From positions 1 to 64,000 of the forward strand of contig CANKMW010000040.1 of assembly GCA_947483555.1 (NCBI GenBank): a stretch of 64,000 bases of DNA. Direction: 5' to 3'. A program made the translations under genes and the position numbers. Origin of the DNA: Myxococcales bacterium. GTDB lineage: Bacteria; Myxococcota_A; Polyangia; Haliangiales; Haliangiaceae. The notes under the pieces were generated by a model. The model searched no databases, had not been told where the DNA came from, and saw only the letters and a program-made list of their open reading frames with translations. This document shows, piece by piece, positions 1 through 9,841 of the stretch (the stretch's first letter is position 1; each line of letters opens with the position of its first letter).

Positions 1-106
1 GACCTGACACCTCCTCGCGCCCCACCGCTCCGGGCTCCGTTCAACACGACACTTCCCAGGCGGACCTGGCGACGCCGTGCCTGATCTTCAGGCGTTGAGC
101 ATCGGG
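1..106. other. Left-edge intergenic stretch, no gene seen
   Basis: I see no convincing coding frame here. A segment near 48-66 (core CACTTCCCAGGCGGAC) resembles, in inverted orientation, the 22-bp tandem repeat that follows at 107-150. This suggests the left edge may be the residue of a transposable-element end. No transposase is visible in the window. Confidence 0.4.
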
Positions 107-150
107 TCGCCGGGGAAGTGCTCAGAGTTCGCCGGGGAAGTGCTCAGAGT
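107..150. repeat. Two perfect tandem copies of a 22-bp unit
   Basis: The unit TCGCCGGGGAAGTGCTCAGAGT occurs twice head-to-tail (107-128 and 129-150), with one further T after it. On the opposite strand it contains CACTTCCCCGGCGA, of which an imperfect inverted copy lies near 48-66. Short multiple terminal repeats of this kind are found at the ends of some insertion sequences such as the IS21 group; no transposase gene is present, so a relic end is only an inference. Confidence 0.6.
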
Positions 151-324
151 TAAACGCTCTCGGTTCCTCTCTCCCCGCTGGCCAGAAGAGAGAGCGCGAA
201 CGCCGTCCAGAACGCCCTCGTCACGCGCTCCTTCACGCCCGCGGCGCTCTCTGCGCGAACGCTGTCCACGCGCTCGCCGATCACGACGAGCGGCGAAGGT
301 CGCGGAAACGTGGGGGAGAAAAGG
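151..324. other. Intergenic stretch, no gene supported
   Basis: Open frames exist on both strands but are Arg/Ser-rich, lack family features and look like GC-rich shadows. I see no promoter or RNA gene. The stretch lies downstream of the tRNA terminators on the minus strand. Confidence 0.4.
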
Positions 325-393
325 CAGCGGCCCCGAGGATCGCTCTCCGAGGCCGCTGTTAAAAAGTGCGGGGTCGCGTTTCCGCGACCCCGC
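325..393 (-). terminator. Tandem intrinsic terminators downstream of tRNA-Asn
   Basis: Read on the minus strand, an 11-bp perfect stem (383-393 with 368-378) with a 4-nt loop is followed by ACTTTTT at 367-361, a textbook rho-independent terminator about 6 nt after the tRNA 3' end. A second hairpin follows (351-358 pairing with 325-332, extendable by a few bases with one mismatch) and runs into CCTTTT. Two terminators in series after one tRNA suggest strong insulation of the neighbouring region. Confidence 0.8.
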
Positions 394-398
394 GTGAA

Positions 399-473
399 TG
401 GCTCCGGAGGAGGGGTTCGAACCCCCGACCAGGCGGTTAACAGCCGCCTGCTCTACCACTGAGCTACTCCGGA
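399..473 (-). tRNA. tRNA-Asn (anticodon GTT)
   Basis: On the minus strand the sequence folds as a complete cloverleaf. The 7-bp acceptor stem pairs TCCGGAG with CTCCGGA. The D-arm contains AGCTCAGTGGTAGAGC. The anticodon loop is CTGTTAA, giving anticodon GTT for asparagine. The T-loop carries GGTTCGAACCC, and the 3' CCA is encoded (399-401). It is 75 nt long and stands alone. Confidence 0.97.
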
Positions 474-488
474 AAGAGCTGGAGCACA

Positions 489-517
489 GATCTGCATCAA
501 GGCGCGGCGGGCGTCAA
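489..517 (-). promoter_or_regulatory. Possible sigma-70 promoter of tRNA-Asn
   Basis: On the minus strand TTGACG (512-517) is followed after 17 nt by CAGATC (489-494), which would place the start site a few bases before the tRNA 5' end at 473. The -35 box is good and the -10 is poor, so this rests mainly on position. Confidence 0.35.
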
Positions 518-570
518 GGGGCCCCACGCCGGTTTCCGGCGAGAATTCATGACGTTGCCGCGAGCGGGCG

Positions 571-1236
571 TCAGTCCGCGAGCGGGGCGAAGGGCCCGCC
601 ACCGTCGAACGTCGCGCCGTCGACGCACCCGACCAGCTCGGCGCCGTTGAAGTCGGCGTCGGACACGCCCGCGGACGCCACGAAGGACACCTCGGTGAGG
701 CGAGCGCCGCGAAAGCTGGTCCGGGTCAGCGTGGCGTAGTCGAGCAGCGTGCCCTTCATCGTCGCGCCTGCAAACGACGCGTCGGTCGCGTCGGCGCGGG
801 CCCAGTTGCCGCCATCGATCTGGGCGTTCGCGAACGAGGCGCCGGTGAGGTCGACGTCCTCGAGGTTGACGTTCTCGAGCACGGCGCCATCGAGCCGGGC
901 GCCTGGGAGCTTGGCCGCGATCAGGTTGGCGAACCGGATCGAGGCGCCTTCGAGGACGACGCCACGCAGGCTGGCGCCTTCGAGCGCGACCCCCCTTGAG
1001 CGTGGCGCGGCTCAGCTCGGCGCCGTCGAGCCGCGCGCGTCGGTCGCCCGCGAGCTGCGCACGGCTGAGGTCGGCGCCACCCAGGATCGGGTACGGGTGC
1101 GCGCTGCGGTACGCGTTCCAGTCCTCGGCCCCACGCCACAGCGCCGCGAGGTGCTCGAGGACGACCCGCCAGCGACCTGGACGTTGAACGCCGCCACGTC
1201 CGATCGCAGCAGCGCGGCGAGGGAATCGTGGCTCAT
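571..1236 (-). pseudogene. Pentapeptide-repeat protein gene with frameshifts
   Basis: The minus strand encodes a pentapeptide-repeat protein: an ATG at 1236 begins MSHDSLAALLRSDVAAFN, then a linker, then many A(D/N)LxG-type units down to the TGA at 571. Such repeats form a right-handed quadrilateral beta-helix used in protein or DNA mimicry; the role here is unknown. The frame is broken at least twice: around 1177-1183, between the N-terminal helix and the linker, and in a six-G run at about 990-995, where removing one G restores continuous repeats. The 3' part (882-571) is intact. The homopolymer position makes sequencing error as likely as true decay. It is divergent from the Kelch gene and downstream of no obvious partner. 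Confidence 0.75.
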
Positions 1237-1330
1237 CGGCGGCCAGCCGTCATATTCCAACGGATCTCGTGCGGTAGCCGGCCACCACCAATGTTCCCGT
1301 TGCAACGGTTGCCCGCGGTAGGATCGCGCG

Positions 1331-2200
1331 GTGAGCGTCGTGAATCGGCTCCTGGCAGTTGGCGGCGAGACCACCGAGGCGTCGCCGCTCGCCGAGTCAT
1401 ACGACCCGTCCGCGAAGCGGTGGCGGTGGATCGCCCCGATGCGTGGACGGCGGGTTGCGGCCGCAGGCGCGGTCCTGGACGGTGCCGTGTACGTGAGCGG
1501 CGGCCGCAACGCACAGGAGGAGACCGAGCGCACGTGCGAGGTCTGGGACCCGGTGCGCGATGCCTGGACCAGCGTCAAGGGCATGGACCAGCATCGACAT
1601 GAGCACGCCCTGGTCGCCTGGGACGGCCACCTCTACGCGATCGGCGGCTCCCATCGCGGCCGGCTCGCCACCGTCGAGCGATATGAACGGCGCGAAGATC
1701 GCTGGGACCAGGTGACCCCGTTGCCGGTGGCGATGTCATCGGTGGTCGGGCACGTGGTGGACGGTCACCTGTGGGCGATCGGAGCTACCGAATATGGAGC
1801 CGCCCAGGTCGTGTACCAGGTCTGGCAACTCGACGCCCGCGCCGAACGCTGGGCTCGGCTCGATCAGCTCACGACCCGCCGCCGCTGGCCCGCGGTCGCC
1901 GCACACGGCACGTCGATCTACGTGATCGGAGGACAGGCCGGGGATCAGATCACTGCCGAGGTTCAGCGCTTCGAGGTGGGCGGTGGTGAAGCACCCCCGC
2001 CACCGCCCATACCGACGGCCCGCTGCGCCGCGGCCACGGCGGTCTTCGACGACAGACTGTACGTGATCGGCGGCGCGCTCCATGACCGCACGCCGACCGG
2101 TGCGGTCGAGGGGCTCGACCTGACCGGCGGCGGCTGGCACCAGGCGCCCTCGCTGGGCTACCCACGCGCCGGCCTGTGCGCCGTCGTCCTCCCGCTCTGA
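1331..2200 (+). CDS. Kelch-repeat protein
   Basis: This 289-residue protein is made almost entirely of Kelch motifs: about six blades, each with a glycine pair after a hydrophobic strand (LLAVGGE, VYVSGGR, LYAIGGS, IYVIGGQ, LYVIGGA) followed by Tyr and Trp about 20 and 26 residues later (AESYD, WRWI). These should close into one six-bladed propeller that binds a protein or carbohydrate partner. There is no signal peptide or extra domain, so a cytoplasmic scaffold is likely. The start is a GTG at 1331, and the first blade begins almost at once. The gene is convergent with the DUF4157 gene, 8 nt away. The specific partner cannot be named. Confidence 0.88.
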   Translation: MSVVNRLLAVGGETTEASPLAESYDPSAKRWRWIAPMRGRRVAAAGAVLDGAVYVSGGRNAQEETERTCEVWDPVRDAWTSVKGMDQHRHEHALVAWDGHLYAIGGSHRGRLATVERYERREDRWDQVTPLPVAMSSVVGHVVDGHLWAIGATEYGAAQVVYQVWQLDARAERWARLDQLTTRRRWPAVAAHGTSIYVIGGQAGDQITAEVQRFEVGGGEAPPPPPIPTARCAAATAVFDDRLYVIGGALHDRTPTGAVEGLDLTGGGWHQAPSLGYPRAGLCAVVLPL

Positions 2201-2208
2201 CCAGCGCG

Positions 2209-4734
<2,526 letters not shown>

Positions 4735-4795
4735 TGTACGGACACCGCGACCCGAGCCTTCCCGCTGGCGGTCCGTTGTCCTGATGACTCGAAAG

Positions 4796-4824
4796 TTGTA
4801 ATGGTGCAATCGTATTTGTAATAT
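4796..4824 (+). promoter_or_regulatory. Sigma-70-like promoter upstream of the DUF1508 lipoprotein
   Basis: In a conspicuously AT-rich patch (4785-4860), TTGTAA at 4796-4801 is followed after exactly 17 nt by TAATAT at 4819-4824. This would give a leader of about 80 nt before the gene at 4913. The patch also holds two similar blocks, TGTAATGGTGCAAT and TGTAATATTGCAT, which could be a repeated regulator site. The divergent DUF4157 gene may use the same region. Confidence 0.5.
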
Positions 4825-4912
4825 TGCATAAACCAACGTTCGAGGATCATTTCATTTCAAGCAGTTCCACATGTGGGCGCGTGTGGCCCACCGGTTGCTC
4901 ATGCAGAGGACC

Positions 4913-5695
4913 ATGTCGAACCGCATCGTCTCCATCCTCTCCGCGCTCCTGCTGACGTCTGCTGCGGCCGCCTGCGCCAGCGAGGACGATCTGGTCGACA
5001 CCACCTCGATCGAGGAGAACTCGTGGGGCGACCTGTCGTCGCGGCCGTCGTTCGAGCTGTGGAAGAGCACCGATGGGCAGTTCCGGTTCCATCTCGCCCT
5101 CGCCAGCCAGGAGATCCTGGTCACCTCGCAGGGCTACAACAGCCGCACCGCGGCGCTCACCGGCCTGCTGTCGGTGCTCGAGAACGGCAAGAACCCGGCG
5201 TCGTACGAGCTGCTCACCGCCACCAGCGGCGGCACCTACTTCAATCTCAAGGCCGCCAACAAGGCGACCATCGCGACCAGCCAGGTCTACGCCGACGCCG
5301 GCGCCGCCAAGGCCGACGTGACGGCGACGGTCACCGCGACCGCGACCTATACCAAGGCGTGGGACACCGCGACCGGCGCCCGCTTCGCGGTCAAGCAGGA
5401 CGTCGGCGGCCAGTTCTACTTCAACCTGCACGCCCGCAACGGCGGCATCATGCTCCGCTCCGAGCGCTACAACACCAAGGCCGCGGCGCTCAACGGCGCC
5501 TTCTCGGTCGCCGACAACGGCCTGACCAGCGCCCGCTATCAGGTGGTGGCCGCGGCGAGCGGCGGCTACTACCTGAACCTGACCGCGACCAACGGCCAGG
5601 TCATCGCGACCAGCGAGGTCTACGCGTCGAAGCCGAGCGCCGAGCGCGCCCGCACCGCGGTCATCGCCCTCCTGCCCGTGGTCGCGCTCCTGTGA
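4913..5695 (+). CDS. Lipoprotein with tandem DUF1508 (YegP-like) repeats
   Basis: A 260-residue exported protein. It begins with a signal peptide ending in a lipobox-like SAAAACAS, then a short acidic linker, then repeated units of the DUF1508/YegP type: a strand with W-K-x-x-x-G-x-F-x-F-x-L, a turn with NG or its equivalent, (I/V)-x-(T/R)-S-(E/Q)-x-Y, and an Ala-rich helix ending before an NG pair. I count two double units (about residues 45-140 and 150-250). YegP proteins are small and of unknown function, sometimes linked to stress. Translation could also start at 4901; 4913 gives the better signal peptide, although AGAGGA sits close to it. It is convergent with the sigma-54 activator, 5 nt apart. 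Confidence 0.82.
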   Translation: MSNRIVSILSALLLTSAAAACASEDDLVDTTSIEENSWGDLSSRPSFELWKSTDGQFRFHLALASQEILVTSQGYNSRTAALTGLLSVLENGKNPASYELLTATSGGTYFNLKAANKATIATSQVYADAGAAKADVTATVTATATYTKAWDTATGARFAVKQDVGGQFYFNLHARNGGIMLRSERYNTKAAALNGAFSVADNGLTSARYQVVAAASGGYYLNLTATNGQVIATSEVYASKPSAERARTAVIALLPVVALL

Positions 5696-5700
5696 TCCTC

Positions 5701-7245
5701 TCACTCATCGTCCGCGTGGGCGGTACGACGAAGCGATACACCGCGGCGGCGCAGCAAGCGGTACATCGTGACCGGATCGATGCCCGCCGCCGTGGCCGCG
5801 GCTCGGACGTTGCCGCGGTGCTCGGCGAGCAGGTCGACGAGATACCGACGCTCCAGGGGAGCGAGCCATTGCTCGCGGAGCGTCCGTAGGGTCGGGCGGG
5901 CGGCGAGGCGCGGGGGGCGCCTCGCCGCATTGTCCTTCGACTCGGCCCCCAGCGGGCCTCGCTCAGGACGAACGGTCGTTTTCAAGAAGGTCTTGGGCAG
6001 CTCGTCGGGCGACAGCTCGTCACCGCCGCACAGGATGACGGCGTGCTCGATGGCGTTACGGAGCTCGCGGACGTTGCCGGGGTAGTCGTAGGCGGACAGG
6101 CGGGCCATGAGGGCGGGTGACAGGCGCGGCGCCGGCTTGCCGTGGCGAGCCGCGACCTGCTCGACGAACACCGAGGCCATGACCTCGAGCTGTTCCTTGT
6201 AGCGGCGCAGCGGCGGCAGCTCCAGGGTCATGACGCCAAGGCGGTAGTAGAGGTCGTCGCGAAACCGGCCGTCGGCGACCATGGCCTCGAGATCGCGATT
6301 GGTGGCGCACACCAGGCGGACGTCGACCCGCTGCGGCGCGGCGTTGGAGCCCAGCGGCTGCACCTCGCCCTGCTCGACGGCGCGCAGCACCTTGGCCTGC
6401 AACGCCACCGGCAGCTCGCCGACCTCATCGAGGAAGAGGGTGCCGCCATCGGCCTTCTGGAACTCGCCGACCTTCTCGAAGCTGGCGCCGGTGAAGGCGC
6501 CGCGCACGTGCCCGAACAGGATGCTCTCGAGCAGGGTCTCGGGGATGGCGGCGCAGTTGACGGTGACGTAGGGCCGATCGGAGCGGCGGCTGGCGCCGTG
6601 GATGGCGCGCGCCACCAGGTCCTTGCCGGTGCCGCTCTCGCCGCGGACCAGGATCGGCGCCGTGGTCGGCGACGCCAGCTCGATCCGGCGCTCGACCTCG
6701 CGCCACTCCGGCGACAGGCCGCCGATCAGGAACGGGCGGCCGGTCTCCTCGCGGCTCTGGCGGTCGGCCTGGCCGCGGCGCACGAACGGCGCCGCCGCGG
6801 TGGCCAGCTCGCCGAGGCGCCGCACGGTCTCCTTGCTGAACTGATCGGCGGCCCGCGTCGAGACCGTGATCACCCCGATCGGTTTCTTCTGCCACCGGAT
6901 CGGCGCGGCGGCGATCGAGCGCACGTCGAGGAGGTAGCGGGTGTAGTGCGGATCCCCGGCGCTGTCGCGGCACAGGTAGACCTCGTCGTGCTCGAACGTC
7001 CACAGCGCGATGCCGGCGCGCCCACCCGGTCCGCCGTCGCGGGCCTTGAGCACCTGATCGGGCAGCGTCACCGTCAGCCCCTCGACGACGTGGTGGGTCA
7101 GGGCCAGGCCGCCGGCCTTCTTGTCCCACAGGAACAGGGCGCCGTGGGTGGCGCCGGTCGCCGCCAGCGCGCGCGCCATCAGCTCGCGCTCGACGGCCTC
7201 GGGCCGCGCCTCGGAGAGCGCACGCTCGAGCTCGGCGACCGCCAC
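5701..7245 (-). CDS. Sigma-54-dependent transcriptional activator, GAF-AAA-Fis
   Basis: A 514-residue enhancer-binding protein. An N-terminal GAF-like sensory domain (about residues 20-155) precedes a sigma-54 AAA+ domain with Walker A GESGTGKD, the sigma-54 contact loop GAFTGA, Walker B GGTLFLDEVGELP and the arginine-finger region CATNRDLEAMV. It ends in a Fis-type helix-turn-helix (about 465-510, GNVRAAATAAGIDPVTMYRLLRRRG). There is no receiver domain, so activity is probably gated by a ligand or redox signal on the GAF domain rather than by phosphorylation. It is divergent from argG. I found no clear -24/-12 sigma-54 promoter in the 95-nt gap, so its target is unknown. Confidence 0.93.
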   Translation of the reverse strand: MAVAELERALSEARPEAVERELMARALAATGATHGALFLWDKKAGGLALTHHVVEGLTVTLPDQVLKARDGGPGGRAGIALWTFEHDEVYLCRDSAGDPHYTRYLLDVRSIAAAPIRWQKKPIGVITVSTRAADQFSKETVRRLGELATAAAPFVRRGQADRQSREETGRPFLIGGLSPEWREVERRIELASPTTAPILVRGESGTGKDLVARAIHGASRRSDRPYVTVNCAAIPETLLESILFGHVRGAFTGASFEKVGEFQKADGGTLFLDEVGELPVALQAKVLRAVEQGEVQPLGSNAAPQRVDVRLVCATNRDLEAMVADGRFRDDLYYRLGVMTLELPPLRRYKEQLEVMASVFVEQVAARHGKPAPRLSPALMARLSAYDYPGNVRELRNAIEHAVILCGGDELSPDELPKTFLKTTVRPERGPLGAESKDNAARRPPRLAARPTLRTLREQWLAPLERRYLVDLLAEHRGNVRAAATAAGIDPVTMYRLLRRRGVSLRRTAHADDE

Positions 7246-7340
7246 GCCGGCGACGGTAACACGAACCCCTTCGAGCCGAGCAGCGAGCCGAGCGAGGGAC
7301 GCTCAGGGTGAGCGGGGATCGAGATGTGGTACGAGACGGC

Positions 7341-8690
7341 ATGAGCCGCATCTACCGCTCGCTGCCGCCGCACGGGACGCGCCTGGCGATCGCCTACTCG
7401 GGAGGGCTCGACACCCGCTGCGCGGTGGCGTGGTTGACCGAACAGGGCATGGACGTCCACGCCTACACCGCCGACCTCGCCCAGCCCGACGAGGCCAGCG
7501 CCGCCGACATCCCGCCCGGCGCGCTCGAGCACGGCGCCCGCGCCGCCCGGCTGATCGACTGTCGCGACGCCCTGGTCCGCGAGGGCCTGGTCGCGATCCA
7601 GTGCGGCGCCTTCCACCTCGCGGTGGGCGGCAAGAAGTACTTCAACACCACGCCGCTCGGGCGCGCGGTGACCACCACCGCGATCGTGCGGGCCATGGTC
7701 GACGACGATGTCCACGTCTTCGGCGACGGTTCGACCCACAAGGGCAACGACATCCAGCGCTTCTACCGCTACGGGATCCTGGTCGACCCCACGCTGCGCA
7801 TCTACAAGCCGTGGCTCGACAGCGCCTTCGTGCGCGCCTTCGGCGGCCGCACCGAGATGGCGCAGTACCTCGAGCGCATCGGCAAGCCGTACAAGACCGG
7901 CGTCGAGAAGGCGTACTCGACCGACGCCAACCTGCTCGGCGCCACCCACGAGGCCAAGGACCTCGAGCGGCTCGACTCCGGCATGCGGATCGTCGAGCCG
8001 ATCATGGGCGTGGCGTTCTGGAAGCCCGAGGTGGCGATCGCGGCCGAGGAGATCACGGTCGGCTTCGAGCAGGGTCGACCGACGACGCTCGACGGCCGCC
8101 GCTTCGAGTCGCCGCTGGCGCTGTTCGTCGAGGCCAACCGCATCGGCGGCCGCCACGGCCTGGGCATGAGCGATCAGATCGAGAACCGCGTCATCGACGC
8201 CAAGAGCCGCGGCATCTACGAGGCGCCGGCCATGGCGCTCTTGCATCTGGCCTACGAGCGCTTGCTGTCGGCGATCCACAACGAGAACACGCTCGACCTG
8301 TACGCCACGCTGGGTCGCAAGCTGGGTCGTTTGCTCTACGAGGGCAAGTGGTACGACCCCGAGGCCTGCCTGCTCAAGGACGGCCTCACCCGCTGGGTCG
8401 CGCCCAGCGTCACCGGCGAGGTCACGCTCGAGCTGCGCCGCGGCGACGATTACACGATCGTCGCCACCCGCGCCCAGCACATGGCCTACGGCCCCGACAA
8501 GCTGTCGATGGAGCGGGTCGCCGAGCCGGCGTTCACGCCCGAGGATCGGATCGGCGCGCTCGAGCTGCAGAACCTGTCGGTCGGCGACAACCGCGAGCTG
8601 CTGTTGCACCACCTGGCCAGCCTGCGCCAGCTCGCGCCCGGCGGCGGCGATCCGCTGCCGCGGCTGCTCGGCGCCGACGACGACACCTGA
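7341..8690 (+). CDS. argG: Argininosuccinate synthase
   Basis: This enzyme condenses citrulline and aspartate with ATP to argininosuccinate, the penultimate step of arginine biosynthesis. The P-loop is AIAYSGGLDTRCAV near the N-terminus. The signatures GGKKYFNTTPLGRAVTTT and FGDGSTHKGNDIQRFYRYG place it in the longer E. coli-type subgroup rather than the shorter ArgG found in most bacteria. The 449 residues from the ATG at 7341 match that subgroup (about 447); a GTG at 7308 would add 11 residues without homology. No other arg gene lies nearby. It is convergent with the envelope operon, 9 nt away, and divergent from the sigma-54 activator. Confidence 0.95.
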   Translation: MSRIYRSLPPHGTRLAIAYSGGLDTRCAVAWLTEQGMDVHAYTADLAQPDEASAADIPPGALEHGARAARLIDCRDALVREGLVAIQCGAFHLAVGGKKYFNTTPLGRAVTTTAIVRAMVDDDVHVFGDGSTHKGNDIQRFYRYGILVDPTLRIYKPWLDSAFVRAFGGRTEMAQYLERIGKPYKTGVEKAYSTDANLLGATHEAKDLERLDSGMRIVEPIMGVAFWKPEVAIAAEEITVGFEQGRPTTLDGRRFESPLALFVEANRIGGRHGLGMSDQIENRVIDAKSRGIYEAPAMALLHLAYERLLSAIHNENTLDLYATLGRKLGRLLYEGKWYDPEACLLKDGLTRWVAPSVTGEVTLELRRGDDYTIVATRAQHMAYGPDKLSMERVAEPAFTPEDRIGALELQNLSVGDNRELLLHHLASLRQLAPGGGDPLPRLLGADDDT

Positions 8691-8699
8691 TCGGCGCGG

Positions 8700-9833
8700 T
8701 CAGAAATCGGTCTGCACGCCCAGGCCACCGCCGAAGCGCCCGGCGCCGTCGCGCGATCCGTACGACACCGCGCCGCGGACCGTGAACCAGCCCTGCATCT
8801 TGTAGGCGAGGTCGTACTTGACGTAGACGCCCTGCGCTGAGATCTGGGCGTCGGGCAGGTCGGTGCGCACGATCGACGCCGCCATGAGCAGCGGCGGTGC
8901 GGTGTCCCACTGCAGGCGGACGTAGGCCGTCGGACCGAGGTCGTCGAGCATCTCGGCACCGGCCGAGATGTTCGAGCGCCACGGCTTGCCGAACGTGACC
9001 GCGCCGCCCACGCCGCGCAGGAAGCCCTCGTCGGAGACGCCGAGCGCCAGCCGGCCATCGACGAACACCGACGGGTGGACGCGCAGCCGGACCTCGGAGA
9101 TGCCGTAGCGTCCGAGCGCGACCTGCTGCACCGCGGCGAGGCCATCCTGATCGGGTGTGTGGCCCCAGATCGAACCGAAGCCGAAGCCGATCGAGTGCAG
9201 GGTGCGCGACACCCGATGGGTCCAGCGCAGCTCGGCGCGCAGGAAGGCGTCGGTGTTGCCGTAGCGGTTGCCGAAGTCGTGGCCGTCGACGTCGAGCGAC
9301 ACCGACTCCTTGCGATCGCCGAGCCGCACGTCGTCGAGCCGCTCGAGGCGATCGACCAGCGTCGGCTCGATGAGGATCGGCTGCGGTGCCGAGGCCGACG
9401 CGAAGTGCACGACCTCGCCGCCAGCGCCGGCGCCGACGATGTAGTACTCGGCGCCCGGCGACGCGATCGCCTCGGCCGGGATGGTGGCGAACCAGCCGCC
9501 GGCCGACGACTGCTCGAAGCGGGCCTCGTGCCAGGCGCCACCGCCGCTGCGGTAGCGAGCCAGGAGCGTCGGCTCGGCCCACGCGCCGTCGATGACCGCG
9601 ACGATCTGCACCGGCTCGCCGGGCACCGCCTCGGCCACTGGCACGTGCAGGACGGTGGCCCGCGCCGGTCCGGCGACCTCGGCGGCGGGCGACGGCGGCG
9701 GCACGGCGACCCCGGGCTTGCTGCCGGGGGCGGCGTAGGGATCGACGACCTGCGCCGCGGCGGGCGCGGCGAGCCCGCTCGACGCGGCGAGGCCAACGAG
9801 CGTGGTGAGCGTGGTGAGCGTGGTGGTGCGCAT
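8700..9833 (-). CDS. Outer-membrane beta-barrel protein, short paralogue 2
   Basis: A 377-residue protein, last gene of a five-gene operon. It has a signal peptide ending near APAAAQ, a Pro-rich segment, one immunoglobulin/Fn3-like domain (about 55-150, with SPGAEYYIVGAGAGG), and a C-terminal region of alternating polar and hydrophobic strands ending in Phe (GGGLGVQTDF), the signature of a BAM-assembled barrel. It closely parallels the 361-residue protein two genes upstream. The start at 9833 is 8 nt after the previous stop, and several Thr-rich start-proximal repeats (TTLTTL) come from a GTGGTGAGC-type repeat. Function unknown; no porin or transporter family is recognised. Confidence 0.72.
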   Translation of the reverse strand: MRTTTLTTLTTLVGLAASSGLAAPAAAQVVDPYAAPGSKPGVAVPPPSPAAEVAGPARATVLHVPVAEAVPGEPVQIVAVIDGAWAEPTLLARYRSGGGAWHEARFEQSSAGGWFATIPAEAIASPGAEYYIVGAGAGGEVVHFASASAPQPILIEPTLVDRLERLDDVRLGDRKESVSLDVDGHDFGNRYGNTDAFLRAELRWTHRVSRTLHSIGFGFGSIWGHTPDQDGLAAVQQVALGRYGISEVRLRVHPSVFVDGRLALGVSDEGFLRGVGGAVTFGKPWRSNISAGAEMLDDLGPTAYVRLQWDTAPPLLMAASIVRTDLPDAQISAQGVYVKYDLAYKMQGWFTVRGAVSYGSRDGAGRFGGGLGVQTDF

Positions 9834-9841
9834 GGGGTTCC

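Noticed and set aside
7330..7345. Sigma-54 promoter (TGGTACG ... GGC) before argG
   Set aside because: The spacing between GG and GC is nine instead of ten bases, and the site would overlap the start codon.
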